Source: Seriola aureovittata (taxonomy: Eukaryota > Chordata > Actinopteri > Carangiformes > Carangidae). From it: a stretch of DNA of 64,000 nucleotides. Below are positions 38,507 to 50,191 of this stretch, piece after piece. How positions within the stretch are numbered: the stretch's first letter is position 1; the number at the start of each line of letters is the position of its first letter. The stretch covers positions 5,470,335 to 5,534,334 of the forward strand of contig NC_079386.1 of the NCBI RefSeq assembly GCF_021018895.1, read 5' to 3'. The translations under genes were made by a program, and so were the position numbers. Below the pieces are notes generated by a model. It was given only the letters and a program-made list of their open reading frames with translations, was not told the DNA's origin and ran no database searches.

Positions 38507-39729
38507 CGAAGCAATCACATGTTCACTGCTGGTGCTTTTTACAGTAGTAGTTTCTCTATAGGTTACAGGCATGATCTTTGCCATGTGTGAGGGGGATTAT
38601 GGTGTTCTTGGAGCAAGATTGGAGCCGGCAGCTGTTCAGTAGAAGAAGATGGAAAGGAGGGTTGGCTGTGTGCTGTAAGGAGACAGTAGAAGAAGTGTTG
38701 ATAGTGAGCGGAGCAAGAGAGCCCACAGCTCAAAGACGCAAGGACAAACAATCAGCTGCAAATCCTTTTTAACCACCATTTAAGCAGCCCTAATTTCCCC
38801 CAAAAACTGCACAAAGAACATCATTATCACTCAGCGTGCGCGCATGTGCATGCTGTGTGTGTGCGTGCATGTGAACCACTTGTTTATTGAAGAGAGATTC
38901 ATTAGCGGACTGGCTGTTTACTTGTTCTTGACTAATCGTCATTGTTGTGAGATACTTTGGGTGCATTTCACAAATACAACAAGGCATTTTCTGCAGTTTT
39001 TTTTACCCCCGCCCCTCGCTATCAGAGCCATAATGCTTTCCCTCCCCAACACACACAAACACACACACACACCCTCCACCTTTATTGGTTAAAGGATCTT
39101 TCTCTCCCTCTTTCTCAGCCTGATTTATTTTTACTCTGGGGTCAACTCAAGCCAAAAAAAGCTTAATTTGATGCATGTTGTCCTCTCAGGAGAGCCAAGG
39201 GTTTGATAATCATTTAGAATGCGCAGAACATTCTGGCCAAAAAAAGCTGGGAAGTGGAACGGGCGGTGTAACTAATGATCCTGATGTTGTCATGGTCTAT
39301 GTAAGTCTGTGTGACGTGCTGCAGGCCAGACGGGGCGCGGCTTGATGGTCACAAATCAGTGGCAGGGTTTAGCGTCTTGAATATCACAGGGAGCGGAGCA
39401 CTGAGTAAGTGATACAGTAAAGAGTATCAGCTGAAGACGGCTTCAAGTAGTCCCTGTAGTTCTAATATTAATCCTCTCTTTTCCCTCAGGGGGGGCTTAT
39501 CGTCCATATTAGTACCACACATCTGCTGCTGCTGTATGCGCTGATTATATATTGATGAGGGAGGGGGGGTTGGATAATTGAATACTCTCATCGTGGAGGG
39601 GAGTGCTTGGTCTCGTTTCTCCACTTCAGACTACCTCAAGTGGGTGGGGGAAGGTGAAGCTGGTTTGTGTGTGTGTTTGTGTGTAATGCCCTTTTGTCTG
39701 CCTGTACCCACCCCCGACTCCAGCTTTAG

Positions 39730-39850
39730 ATCCAGGGCCTAACCACGGCTCCAGCCCTGCTAACCACTGGTTTAATATATGCAATTAAGAAGCTAATTAG
39801 AGTAATTAATTCAGCCAGGGCCAAGGCCCAGCCTGGCCCCTATTCACAGC
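39730..39850. promoter_or_regulatory. candidate conserved regulatory segment (homeodomain-site cluster)
   Basis: CAATTAAG, GCTAATTAGAG and GTAATTAATTC follow within 30 bases and are typical homeodomain core sites. Two TAACCAC words just before (near 39740 and 39760) resemble RUNX sites, and GCCAGGGCCAAGGCCC follows. The stretch is free of simple repeats although flanked by them. Its regulatory role is inferred. Confidence 0.35.
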
Positions 39851-39875
39851 TTTGGAACTGCCATAATCCTCCTCC

Positions 39876-39877
<2 letters not shown>

Positions 39878-39929
<52 letters not shown>
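39878..39929 (+). repeat. (CA)n microsatellite
   Basis: About 26 clean CA units in intron 2, starting about 40 bp after a candidate regulatory segment. Confidence 0.97.
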
Positions 39930-39931
<2 letters not shown>

Positions 39932-40284
39932 ACTACACAAAGAATAACACACACTCAGACACCACTATGCCCTCATTATGAGCGGGGTCTTTGTTGACTG
40001 TGTGTGTATGGTGCCAGAGAAGTCGGAGATGAAGAAAAGGGCGTAAATAAAGACAGAGAAAAAGTGAGGCAGTCAGTTCGGCATAATGAGTGAAAACAGT
40101 GAACTAATTCATTGGCACCTCCAGCCTCGCTCGGTTGCTCTCTTGGTGGCGCTGCGAGAGAAGAGGGCCCTGTTGTGGCAAATAGCGTCTTACCTCATCT
40201 GTAGCAACAGCTCTGCTGTCACTGCCTCTGGAAGCCAGCCGGCTGGGAGGAAAGACAAGGTTTAATGGAGAATGCCCGGTCTGT

Positions 40285-40370
40285 TTTATTGGTTTAACCT
40301 TTATTTATCCAGGTTTGTCCCTTTGAAGATTTAAGAACTGTTTTTACAAGACTGACCTTGCCAAGAAAGC
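40285..40370 (+). repeat. dispersed fish repeat fragment (TTTATTTAACCAGG type)
   Basis: AACCTTTATTTATCCAGG, then TTTTTACAAGACTGACC and TTGCCAAGAAAGCA, match a short repeat common in fish. Its usual form has TTTATTTAACCAGG, TCTTTTACAAG and CCTGGCCAAGA in this order. Confidence 0.55.
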
Positions 40371-41147
40371 ACTATTACATTATTGCAGGTCCATTTCAAA
40401 TTATTTGAAGCTTTAATTAAGAGTAAAGTCCAATTTTTTTTATTTTTTTTTAACAATATAACAAGGCGAACAAGGTAGTTTGCTAGTCTTTAGTGATTCA
40501 TACCAAATCCATAAACCTTTGATAGTTTGCATTTGGCTCAGCTTGTGCTGTACAGAAAGAAGAGTGTAAGTAATTCCAGGTTTGTTATTTCTGGAGTGTG
40601 ATTAGGAAATGTGTGATGAATTGAAGATTAGAGGAGCGGGACAGATTTACGGCACTTGGAGAACGCCGCTTTAAACGGATTACTGATAAAGTAATCGAAG
40701 AAGTTTTGGCGGCGGCGCTTGGGAAGAAAAAGGTCGCTCAACCCACAAATGTGACACCGAGTGACAAATTAGTCATAGTTTATTTAGGGCTGTTGCTTTA
40801 TATGATATGCTAACACGATTCTGCCTATTTGCTGGGATTTGTGCTACCTCTTTTTTCTTAAATCACTGAGCACTCCTGTGGAACTGATATTTTTAGCTAA
40901 GTACCCCTCATTAAAGACATTGACGTTGAAGTGCACTCTTTTTGCCCCCTGAGTGGAGAGAGTACATCACACTTACATCAATCCTTGCACCACCAAATCA
41001 CTTCTCGTTATGTGAGGTTTTGTCAGTCAGTTTGTGAGTCTCCCATCTGCCATGTTTTGGCACGCTATGGCAAAGCCAGGCCTTTAAAAGAGCTGCTAGC
41101 AGTCCTTGGAGGTAAGAGTAGTGGGCTTGAGATCCTGCGGGAGTTGG

Positions 41148-41153
<6 letters not shown>

Positions 41154-41232
<79 letters not shown>
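41154..41232 (+). repeat. (GT)n microsatellite
   Basis: Two GT arrays joined by one TTG phase shift, ending GCGCAG. Confidence 0.97.
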
Positions 41233-41829
41233 AGTCAGAATGGCACATTTAAAATATGAATTAGCTTGAGCTTTTTTTACACTGGAACCTCACACTTGAC
41301 CCTGTTAAAAGTTTTATTCAGGTGGGAAACTCTCTATCTCTCCTTCTACATCTCCGACTGATTCTCTCTCTGTCATCCTGCATGTCTGTCACTCTGTCTC
41401 CAGCTCTCTTTCTGCGCGGCACGCTTATTACTCTTTTAGATGCTCCCTCCCCTCTTTCAGCTCCCTGCTGTAAGTTGAAGGCAGCACGAAAAAGTGAGCG
41501 GTGCAAAGATACATGCATTCCTTTTGCTATCAGATATAGTAGGAAGAGAAAAGACTTTTCCTCTTGCAGATTTCACGTCACAAGATGAGAATTTTTTTCC
41601 ATAGGTTTTTCAAGTCAGCACATGGTGATGATTTTTAACCATTAAATCATCGTGGAAAATTTATAATATCGGGTTTAAACTACTTAAAATTTTTACTAAC
41701 TGAACTGCATGTGAATGAGATCATGTTTATAAGTTTGACATGCATGAAAGATGCAAGGTAGTGAGCCTTTGCCAACAAAATAAAAGCCCAGGAAGCAGTG
41801 AAGCATCATATTGTCATTCAGGCATTTAG

Positions 41830-42095
41830 CTGTGCCGGGGACAGCTGTGGCTGGAGACGTTATGTTTTCGGGTTGTCCGTCTGTCCGTTCATTCCATTCT
41901 AATGAACATGATATCTTACAAACACCTTGAGGGAATTTCATCACATCTGGCACAAACGTCGACTTTGACTCGAGGAGGAACTGATTAGAATTTAGTGGTC
42001 AAAGGTCAAAGGTGAAGACCACTGTGACCTCACCAAACACATTCTTGGCCATAATTCAAGAATTCATATGCTAATCATAATAAAATGCTCTTAAT
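41830..42095 (+). repeat. dispersed fish repeat
   Basis: GGGTTGTCCGTCTGTCCG, CACCTTGAGGGAATTTCATC, GGCACAAACGTCGACTTTGA, GGTCAAAGGTCAAAGGTG and GGCCATAATTCAAGAATTC occur in the order of a well-known dispersed repeat of percomorph genomes. The doubled GGTCAAAGGTCAAA resembles a DR1 nuclear-receptor site. In this setting it is part of the repeat. Confidence 0.7.
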
Positions 42096-43492
42096 ATCTT
42101 TCATGACATTCCTTCTTCTCCAAGTCTTCACTACATATATTATCAGGGCAGAGATAATGGAGTCTGGACAGACACAGATGTAATCCATCAGAATCCTTCA
42201 GTATCATTTGATACCCGTTTTTAAATAAGCACATACCTGTGAAATATTTACACTTCAGTGAAGTTGGAATATTCTGCAGAACTTTAGTGTGATTTACAGT
42301 TATAGGTGTCGCACTGGTTGGTTTTACACATGTTTATGTCTACCTTGCTGTTGTGCGCTCTACAGTGGGAGAATGATCTTATCAGGAAATAAAGCTTGTT
42401 GAACTAGAAAACCGAGGTGGTAGAAGGAGGCAGACGGATATCTTTCAGCAGTCAGATTAAATAAACGAAATCAAACAGACAACATGCAAACAAACCTCAG
42501 GACAGCACTGGGAGAAAGTCTGTACTAATGAGCACACACACGTACACACACATATAGCCACACACACTGGTTTTTCCAGTCCCGCATGCACCAGACATAC
42601 GTGGATGATTTCACTTAAACAAACAAGACAGAGATTAGATGCTAAAACACACATTTGGGGAGAAGTCGCAGACAGACTGCAACACACACATACAGACAGA
42701 CACACACACACCCTCACATGCATCAACCCCAAGACACACTCATGACGTGCAAATAAGATTTAACACTCAGACATAAATACACTTCAAAACTGAAGACAGA
42801 CTGACGCACATAGAGTGCAAATACACCCACCTTTCTGAAAAGCAGAGAAGCCTGAGTGCGCACACACACACACACATATATACATACATGTATACGCACA
42901 CAGTAAAAAACAGACTGCCATACAGCTAAGCACACAGCTTCTAGAAGGCTGCTTTAATCACAGAGGAGCTAAACAAACACAACTGTCATCATTCTCTCTC
43001 TCTCTCTCACTCACTGTTGAACCGTATAGAATCTCACACACACACACATATATACACACATGTTCAGTATGCATGCACACACACACAAATATATAACTGC
43101 CCTATGCTTTCTGCTGTCCATCATCTTCCCCCTTCATATCTCACCCTTCTTCTTTCCACTTTCTCTCTCTCCAATCTCTCCCTCGAGCAGTATGCAGGCA
43201 CAGATGTCAAGATGTATTATTTCGGCTGGCTGGCTCCCATGTTCTGTGCGTGCGTGGTGTGTGTGCGTGTGTGTGTGTATGTGTTTCTCTTGCTTTCCTC
43301 TTTTGGAAACAAGAATAATGGTGGTGGTGGTGGGGGGGGGGGGGGCTGTGCTGGTAAAGATTAGTAAAACATCTGAATTCCAACATATATACCCATATAG
43401 GCTTCAGCATATATTACTAAGAGCACGCACGCATGGATACACGACTCAGTGTTCAGGTATTACAGTCATGGTTCAAGGACATTTAAGGAAAG

Positions 43493-43494
<2 letters not shown>

Positions 43495-43525
<31 letters not shown>
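43495..43525 (+). repeat. (CA)n microsatellite
   Basis: About 15 CA units. It lies about 145 bp from the GT array at 43670, in inverted relation. Confidence 0.96.
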
Positions 43526-43527
<2 letters not shown>

Positions 43528-43667
43528 GTGCTTTGTTTTGAATCTGTGTTGATCCATTAGACGGACCTCCATGCTCGTCAGGATTGTGTTATAGCTGAGT
43601 CTTGGCTGGTGCATTTAAACACTAAAACTGAGCCAGGTTTAAAGTGCTTCTGTGTGTGTGATTGTGT

Positions 43668-43669
<2 letters not shown>

Positions 43670-43718
<49 letters not shown>
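43670..43718 (+). repeat. (GT)n microsatellite
   Basis: About 24 GT units ending GTATACACAG. Together with the CA array at 43495 it could form a long stem. Confidence 0.96.
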
Positions 43719-43720
<2 letters not shown>

Positions 43721-44134
43721 CACAGTGTCTACAGTGTATGACATAGCCGCTGGTTGAAAGAATGGCATGCAATGAGAGAAGGAAACTTAAGGGAGAAAGA
43801 AAAGAGAGACTGTTTTCTAGTTCGTTGGGGCCCTGAAATGGATGGTAGCAGCGGCCCCTGAAATGGACAGAATTAATAATGGTAATGGTAAAAGTAAGAG
43901 TAGTCGAATAATAATAATGTGGCGATGCTGTCGCTGCCTTTAACAGATGTTCTTTTTATGAAGAAAAGAGAATTTTAACTCAGGAGCAAATGGCCATTAG
44001 TCAGTGCTAGGGAAGCTTCTTTGAAACTGCAGCTCTTGAAGCTACGAGCTGTTATTGAATGGAAGTAGTTCATTTACAGCAAAGCTATATTTTCATTGTA
44101 AGTAGCTTGTGGTGTAGTTTTAACATATAAAAGC

Positions 44135-44292
44135 TGGGGTGGTGTGGTGCTGGGGTAACATGAACCACAGCGTCCCTGATTAGTGTTCATCCGAGGAACT
44201 TTATTGCCCTTCAGCCCCCATCTCTTTCTGCCCTCATTCTTGTCACCTTTGTACTGTCACTGTCTAATAAAGGCATAATATGCCCAGAGCCT
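44135..44292 (+). mobile_element. degenerate SINE tail-like copy
   Basis: The 3' part CCCCCATCTCTTTCTGCCC, then TTTGTACTGTCACTGTCTAATAAAGGC, matches the SINE body and tail type. The head is too changed for box A or box B to be read. It lies about 150 bp upstream of the second SINE. Confidence 0.5.
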
Positions 44293-44440
44293 TTTTTTCT
44301 CAACAGAAAATAAAATATAGCAATGTAGCATTTTATCATGCTAACCCCTTGAGTTAGCAAAATAAATAGCTTTGTACTGGGAAAAATGAAATGAAAATGG
44401 CCATGCTACCCCAGAGCTAGCAGAAAATGTCGGTAAATGC

Positions 44441-44590
44441 AACCCGATGGCCGAGTGGTTAGGGTGCATACCATATGGGTGTAATGAGCCCTGAGCAGCA
44501 GGTCGGACCCGGCCGGACTCTTTTACTGCATCTCTCTCCTACTCTCTCTTCCATAGTTCCTGTCTGTCTCCTGTCAAATAAATGTAAACT
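44441..44590 (+). mobile_element. tRNA-derived SINE, second copy
   Basis: The head contains TGGCCGAGTGG at 44448-44458, a perfect box A of tRNA-Leu or tRNA-Ser type. A weaker box B-like GGTCGGACCCG begins at 44501. The body (TGCATCTCTCTCCTACTCTC) and the tail TCCTGTCAAATAAATG match the layout of the copy at 11651, though shorter and diverged. Confidence 0.8.
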
Positions 44591-47129
44591 AGTAGTGTTG
44601 CTACATATAGCGTCACTACTGCTCAACACCTTTAGTATTTGTTAGCTGTGCTAGCTCTGCTACTGCAGTTAGCCTGTTTGTAGCTACAGCACATTCACAT
44701 TAATACAGTTAAAAAAGCACTGTTGCACAAAAGAACCAATAAACTAGTCCCACAAAATGACAAAATATCGACCTCTACAGTTCTTGACCAAGAGTGTATC
44801 TGTGCCATCGTTATGCATTAATGAGCTTGCCCACCCACAATCAGGTCTTGTTTGATATCCGTTATTGCTCTGTATCTGCCACTAAATCAAGACCGAACAT
44901 TCCCCCAGTCTTTTGAGTACAATCTATTTTCCTTTACCTGGCCAGACAACAAGAAAGTGCAGCCAAGAGTTGCAGCAGGAACACTTAATGATGTAAAATG
45001 TAGATTAGGCTTTTATTGTGAAGTATTTCAGCTAAACCTTAAATAAAGTTTTCCTTAATGGCGAATCCAATTATTTCAAAGGTCTTTCCTATAGGTCCAG
45101 TCACGCCCCTGCAGTGGGCAGGGCTTTAACACTTTATCACCATAGAGAGCATGACAGGAATAATTAGGGGTGTGTGTGTGTGTGTGTGTATGTATGTGTG
45201 TGCGTGTGTAAGAGATGTGAGACGCTTACAGGTATGCATGTTTATTAGATGGTGGACCTCAAAGCTGCACTCAGGCTCATTAAAATGTTTGATTGTGTTG
45301 GCGTTTGTGCGCACCTTCTTCCTTGAGCGCATCATTTATCACACACACACGCAAACAAACACACACATGTTCCAGCGGCTGGCAGTTTCTGTCCTTTCTG
45401 AGCTCTCATAGAGTTCATTAAAAGCCTTAATTAGACTGACAGTTATGTGTAATTACAGTCTTTAAGATGTACAGCTCTTCGGCAGGCCCACTCCTTCACT
45501 GCCTCCTTTCAAAAGTCATTGTGTGGAGGGAAAAACTCTGTGTGTTCCAGAGCACTCATACATGTGTCGGTGTGTATTTAGGAGCCCTAACCTCCTGTAA
45601 GTTCTGAGACTTTGACATTTGCCATTAATATCACCCAGAAGGGAGTGACATTTATGAGACCCTTCCCTCGGACAGGTTGCCGCCTCCCGTGGATTCGGCT
45701 TCTTCCCGTCTTTCTCTCGCATTTTCACCCTCGTTCTTCCTCCTCCTCCTCCTCCTCACCCTTCTGCTTCCCTTCCTCTTAATTTAGAAACCCCTCCCCT
45801 CTCCCCCGCCGCCATCTTCCCACTCACTTTCGCTTTCTTTCTCTCCTGCTACATGTCACAGATCGCTGTCACGTTCCTCCCTTCAGACCGCTGACCCACT
45901 TCCCTCTTTTTTTGCATCGTTCCCAGCTTCCTGTTTTACCAGACGTTTGTCCTTCAGTCGAGCAACTTCTCTCTCCCCTTCCTGCTCCCCTGTTCTCCCA
46001 ATTTTCTATTTCACCAGTAGTCGCATAACCTACATCTCAAACCCAAAAGCAGAAAATAGGCCCAATGTTATTTGACCGCCTGTCCTTCAGAGAGCTCTTT
46101 AAATAAACTCAAAATGACTTGGCTTGTGATGTTTCAACATGATGCTGCTTTTTTAGCTTTTCTTTATATTTTTGTGTGATTGATGTTATTAAAAATGGAT
46201 AATAGCCAGTGGTGGATGGACATGATGATGTTCAAAGTGTCGTTTCAAAACGTTTTTCGTACTTCATACTATACAGATTTTCAAGGGAGCACTGAATCCT
46301 GGGATTTGTTTTGATTCTAAAAGAAATGGAAAGATACAAAATCCGATCATGAGATGTCAGCTAATAGATGACTCCAAAAATAGTGGTACAAGCTTTTAAT
46401 AACCATGGGAGTCGAACTGTATTCCCAGCAATCCCTGAACAGCATCATGGCCCTTTTCCTGCAATATCTCTATCGTTTAGAAGTCACCATCAGCTACAAA
46501 GTTGACTCAAAGTCACTTATATTAAGGCGCTCTGACAGCTCAGTGTCCCAGAGGGAAGTTTTGGCCTCAGATACATACAGTGTTTCATGAGCTGTTTTTC
46601 TAGTCGAAGGGTTTGTACCCCGTGGCAGAGCAGAAAGCATGCGGCGAGGGTCGCCTCCTCTGCGTCTTCGGCATGTTCGTGGCGAGGCGCCAGCGCTGTA
46701 ATCCTGCAATGACAGACAATGTCACAGCTAGGTTCTGCCTGAGAGGAAGCCCCTACAAAGAGGGGGACGGCAGGAAGGCTGGAAACATAAAGGCAATAAT
46801 TGAAAGGCGAGGGAGAGGGAAATGCTGGAGAGGAGGGAAAGCAAGAGCTGCTGGTGAAGAGAGTGATTGCTGCAACAGACTGCTTTTTTTTGTCTCCTCT
46901 GTGATGAAAGTATGACAAAGTGACAGGAGACGTGGAACTGCGAGTTAGGTGTAGTTGTCTCCTGTTTTCCTCTTCACTGCACTGAATTCATGCTTAAATT
47001 GAGACAGTAAATCAGGCTAATGTGTGACTGAGGGCTTTTATTTAGAGATTGTGTGCTCACACAGGTGTGCAAATGTGCAACCCTGTGTGTATGTGTGTGA
47101 GGGTGGAGAGTGGAGGGGGGGGTTTTGAA

Positions 47130-47147
47130 GGGGGGGGGGGGGGGGGG
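47130..47147 (+). repeat. run of 18 G
   Basis: Poly-G, preceded by an eight-G run and TTTTGAA; together they favour a G-quadruplex. It lies about 155 bp upstream of the long GT array. Confidence 0.93.
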
Positions 47148-47299
47148 CAGCTTAGTGGCCCAAAAAAGACTACAGGATGAATGATAGGGGCATTAATGTA
47201 AGAGACTGAGAGGGACACATCCCTCCGGTCCTATTAGTCATGACTATGGTATCCTGTTACCTGTGTTGTGTCTCACTCCCTCCGACTGGCTTTTGCAAC

Positions 47300-47421
<122 letters not shown>

Positions 47422-48617
47422 CAAAACACTTAGCTCCGGTCACCATGAGCCAGCCCATGAGCTAGATAGAGACACAGAGAAGAAGTAGTGGCTAAAATTT
47501 ACTGTGCCGTGTTTTCAGTATTAAAACAGTTGAGACAGACGTCTGCTCAGCATCACTGTTGCACACCGAGAATCATTATCGTTGATCTTCATTCTATTAA
47601 AACTGCTTGTGTTCATGACTCCTTCAGTCTAAATATCAGGAGACAGCAGCCACACATGGACGCGTGCCTCGTTTACCCCACAGAATTTAGACTGTATATG
47701 TTTTCTCTATCAGCCCAGATTATTAAAATACACAAGTGGAAACTTCTTAGATTTTTTTTTTTATTCAACAGAGAGAAAAGAAAAAGAGAAAGGAAGGAGG
47801 GATGGCAGGCGGGTAAAGAAGTGTGTGTGACTGATGTGTTTCTTTAGTTTAACCCAGATCCAGGCAGCCGCAGGAAGAGTGGACAACCGGAGGTGTTTCG
47901 TTTTTATTCTGGGAGCAACTTGGGAATAAGAGAGGCTGGGAAAAAAAAAAAAACATGAGCAAAGAGCAGCAGAGACAGTGAGAAGGTACGACAAGGCTGG
48001 CGCTGACCCATTTCTCCAGGCCTCCAATCTAGTGGCTGATATAATGGAGAACGGCTACCCACATGCACGCACAAACGTTAGGACGGACACACGCTTCCAG
48101 ACACCAGCAGACGAGCGCACGCACACACACGCACAGACACACACACACACACACACGGTGGGGTCTGCAGACAGCCAGATTCCCTACGATAGCTTCAAGT
48201 GTTGCTTCTCATCCTGTGCGACTGCAGCAAATCCAGCGTCACCTCACGGCTGGCAGTGGGAAAATATTCCGTTCAGACATTCAAACGCGACCATGAACTC
48301 GTTGGCCCGCTCCGCCAGCTCAGCCTCCTCTCTTCTTCCCCCCGCCAGCGCTGCCGAGTGCGTTACGTACTGAGCTGCGTCTAAAAAGGCTTTGCATGCT
48401 TTTTAAAAGGCTTTAAAAAAAAAAAAAAAGAAAAGAAAAATCAGTGCTGTAGAAGTCACTCAGGGATTCACTGATAAGTATTCATTAAGTATTGATAAGT
48501 AGTCATTGAAGTTTTCATCCAATATGTATGGAGGTCCACTCAGAGGTACACTTGACAGGGATTGCAGGGATAGCAGTTTCTAGCAGGTTTGCGGAAGTTA
48601 ACGGGTAGATATTCACC

Positions 48618-48637
48618 GCACACGCACACACACACAG

Positions 48638-48671
<34 letters not shown>
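48618..48671 (+). repeat. (CA)n microsatellite
   Basis: CA array with CG, GA and TA interruptions; the clean core is at 48643-48671. Another CA array lies at 48139-48158. Confidence 0.95.
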
Positions 48672-48677
<6 letters not shown>

Positions 48678-48884
48678 AAAGAACACACACAGAATGCCCT
48701 CGCTGCCCCAGGATGGGAACATTGACCCAGTTGTAAGGAACATTGGTCGTGACTGTCCTACATGGCTAGCACTTTACCAACGTTACACAAGGCTCATCCA
48801 CCCAGTCACTAGGCCTCTTTTTAATGGCCCTGCTCCCTCTTTTCTTTTGCTTAGGCCTTTTTTTTTTTTTCAGTCTTTTTTTCT

Positions 48885-49085
48885 CCTTTGCTTTGTGCTT
48901 GCCTGTCTTTCTCTTGGTCCATTATGCATGTCTATGCTCTGGCGGTCACATTTATTTGGCGCGGATTATTTTCTGAATCGGCAGCCGGACTTGTTACGTT
49001 TGCTCGGCCGCAATTTGCTTCTTGTCTTTTAATTAACGGGAACGGGATGAAATCGGCCTCTGTGTATATGCCTTCTGATGACCTT
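48885..49085. promoter_or_regulatory. candidate conserved non-coding segment
   Basis: A complex, repeat-free block with CATTATGCATG, TTTATTTGGCGCGGATTATT, GCGGATTATTTTC and TTTTAATTAACG. Several TAAT, GGATTA and CpG words are unusual beside the surrounding repeats. Its role is inferred from composition. Confidence 0.25.
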
Positions 49086-49145
49086 ATTTATGCGCCCCCC
49101 CCCCTCTGTCAGTGATGATGACCCATCCTCTTCCCCCCTCAAGCC

Positions 49146-49212
49146 TATAAATATATATATATATATATTTATAAAGTGACTCATGTTTTATATATATATA
49201 TATATATATAAA
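49146..49212. repeat. two adjacent AT palindromes
   Basis: A 28-bp perfect palindrome (49146-49173, TATAAATATA... type) and a 26-bp one (49187-49212, TTTATATA... type) lie 13 bases apart. Confidence 0.93.
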
Positions 49213-49450
49213 TTTATCCCCTATAGAGGCTATAAGCAGCTTTTAGAGGTTGTGTGCAGATTGTTTATTGATGTGCAGTGACACAGACCACATTGTGTTA
49301 GTGTTGCAGCCATCATTAACCCGCTGTGCATCTCATCACATCAGATTATGAACTGGAGGATCTCTCACACACACAATGACGTACGTGAACTTTCCTGACC
49401 TTTGCATACGTACTTTAACATTTAGATGTACGAGAATGCACAATTAAAGT

Positions 49451-49524
49451 CACACACACACACACACACACACACTCACATACAACATGACAGTACTCAG
49501 CTGGATTATCAGAATGTTCCCAAC

Positions 49525-49556
<32 letters not shown>
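49451..49556. repeat. CA array facing a GT array
   Basis: A CA array at 49451-49474 and a GT array at 49527-49556 stand in inverted relation about 50 bases apart. Confidence 0.93.
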
Positions 49557-49560
<4 letters not shown>

Positions 49561-49801
49561 AATCATGATATGGATTTAGTCAAAGGCAAACAACAATGTG
49601 ACAGCAAACAGCAGCATTTTCAGGCCTCCAACCATGTTTTTCACTCATTGCCTCAGAACTAAAGCATGAAATGGCAGCGGGTCTGTCGCAAGCAATCAGA
49701 CTGTCCCTCCCAGTGCCGTGCCATGCATGTGTGTGTTTGTCAGATGTGGAGATCAGGTGCGTTCCTCGCTCCAGTCCTCCGTTTTGGAACTCTGACGGGC
49801 T

Positions 49802-49848
49802 GGAGGAGGAGGAGGAGGAGGAGGAGGAGGAGGAGGAGGAGGAGGAGG
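49802..49848 (+). repeat. (GGA)n trinucleotide repeat, about 15 units
   Basis: Clean GGA/GAG repeat in intron 2. It reads as poly-Glu or poly-Arg in open frames, but nothing around it is coding. Confidence 0.97.
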
Positions 49849-50157
49849 GTGGAGGCTGCTGTGCGCTGGCCCAGTTTGTTGTGTGTGTGTGTGTTGTGTT
49901 TGATGCTGGAGGTTAATACGAAGTGATTCAGAGTCGCCCACCCTCCAAGCACACAGGACACTGAAAGACGGGGAGACAGGGAGGGAGGGGTAGAGGAAAG
50001 AGAGAGAGAGGGCGGATAAAGAGGCGGGGGGGGGGGGTGATTCTAATAGAACAGGATGGATGGAAAGCGAATAACTGCTGAGAATTAAAATGTCATCGAG
50101 CACAGAGGAGAGATCAACCACACGCAAGCAAAGACACTGAGATCATTTTCCCCTGGT

Positions 50158-50161
<4 letters not shown>

Positions 50162-50190
<29 letters not shown>
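50162..50190 (+). repeat. (GT)n microsatellite
   Basis: About 14 GT units. Confidence 0.96.

Positions 50191-50191
<1 letters not shown>

Noticed and set aside
44441..44512. Possible tRNA gene
   Set aside because: Box A is perfect, but box B is damaged, the stems do not pair well, and a SINE tail follows.
46517..46918. Overlapping open frames on both strands near 46.5-46.9 kb
   Set aside because: Both strands are open with mixed composition, but there is no recognisable domain, no consistent splice sites and no homology that I know.
49671..49926. Open frames with poly-Glu or poly-Arg, one preceded by a Trp-Asn-Ser triplet
   Set aside because: They are readings of the GGA repeat. The Trp-Asn-Ser triplet is chance, lies downstream of exon 2, and has no ephrin context.
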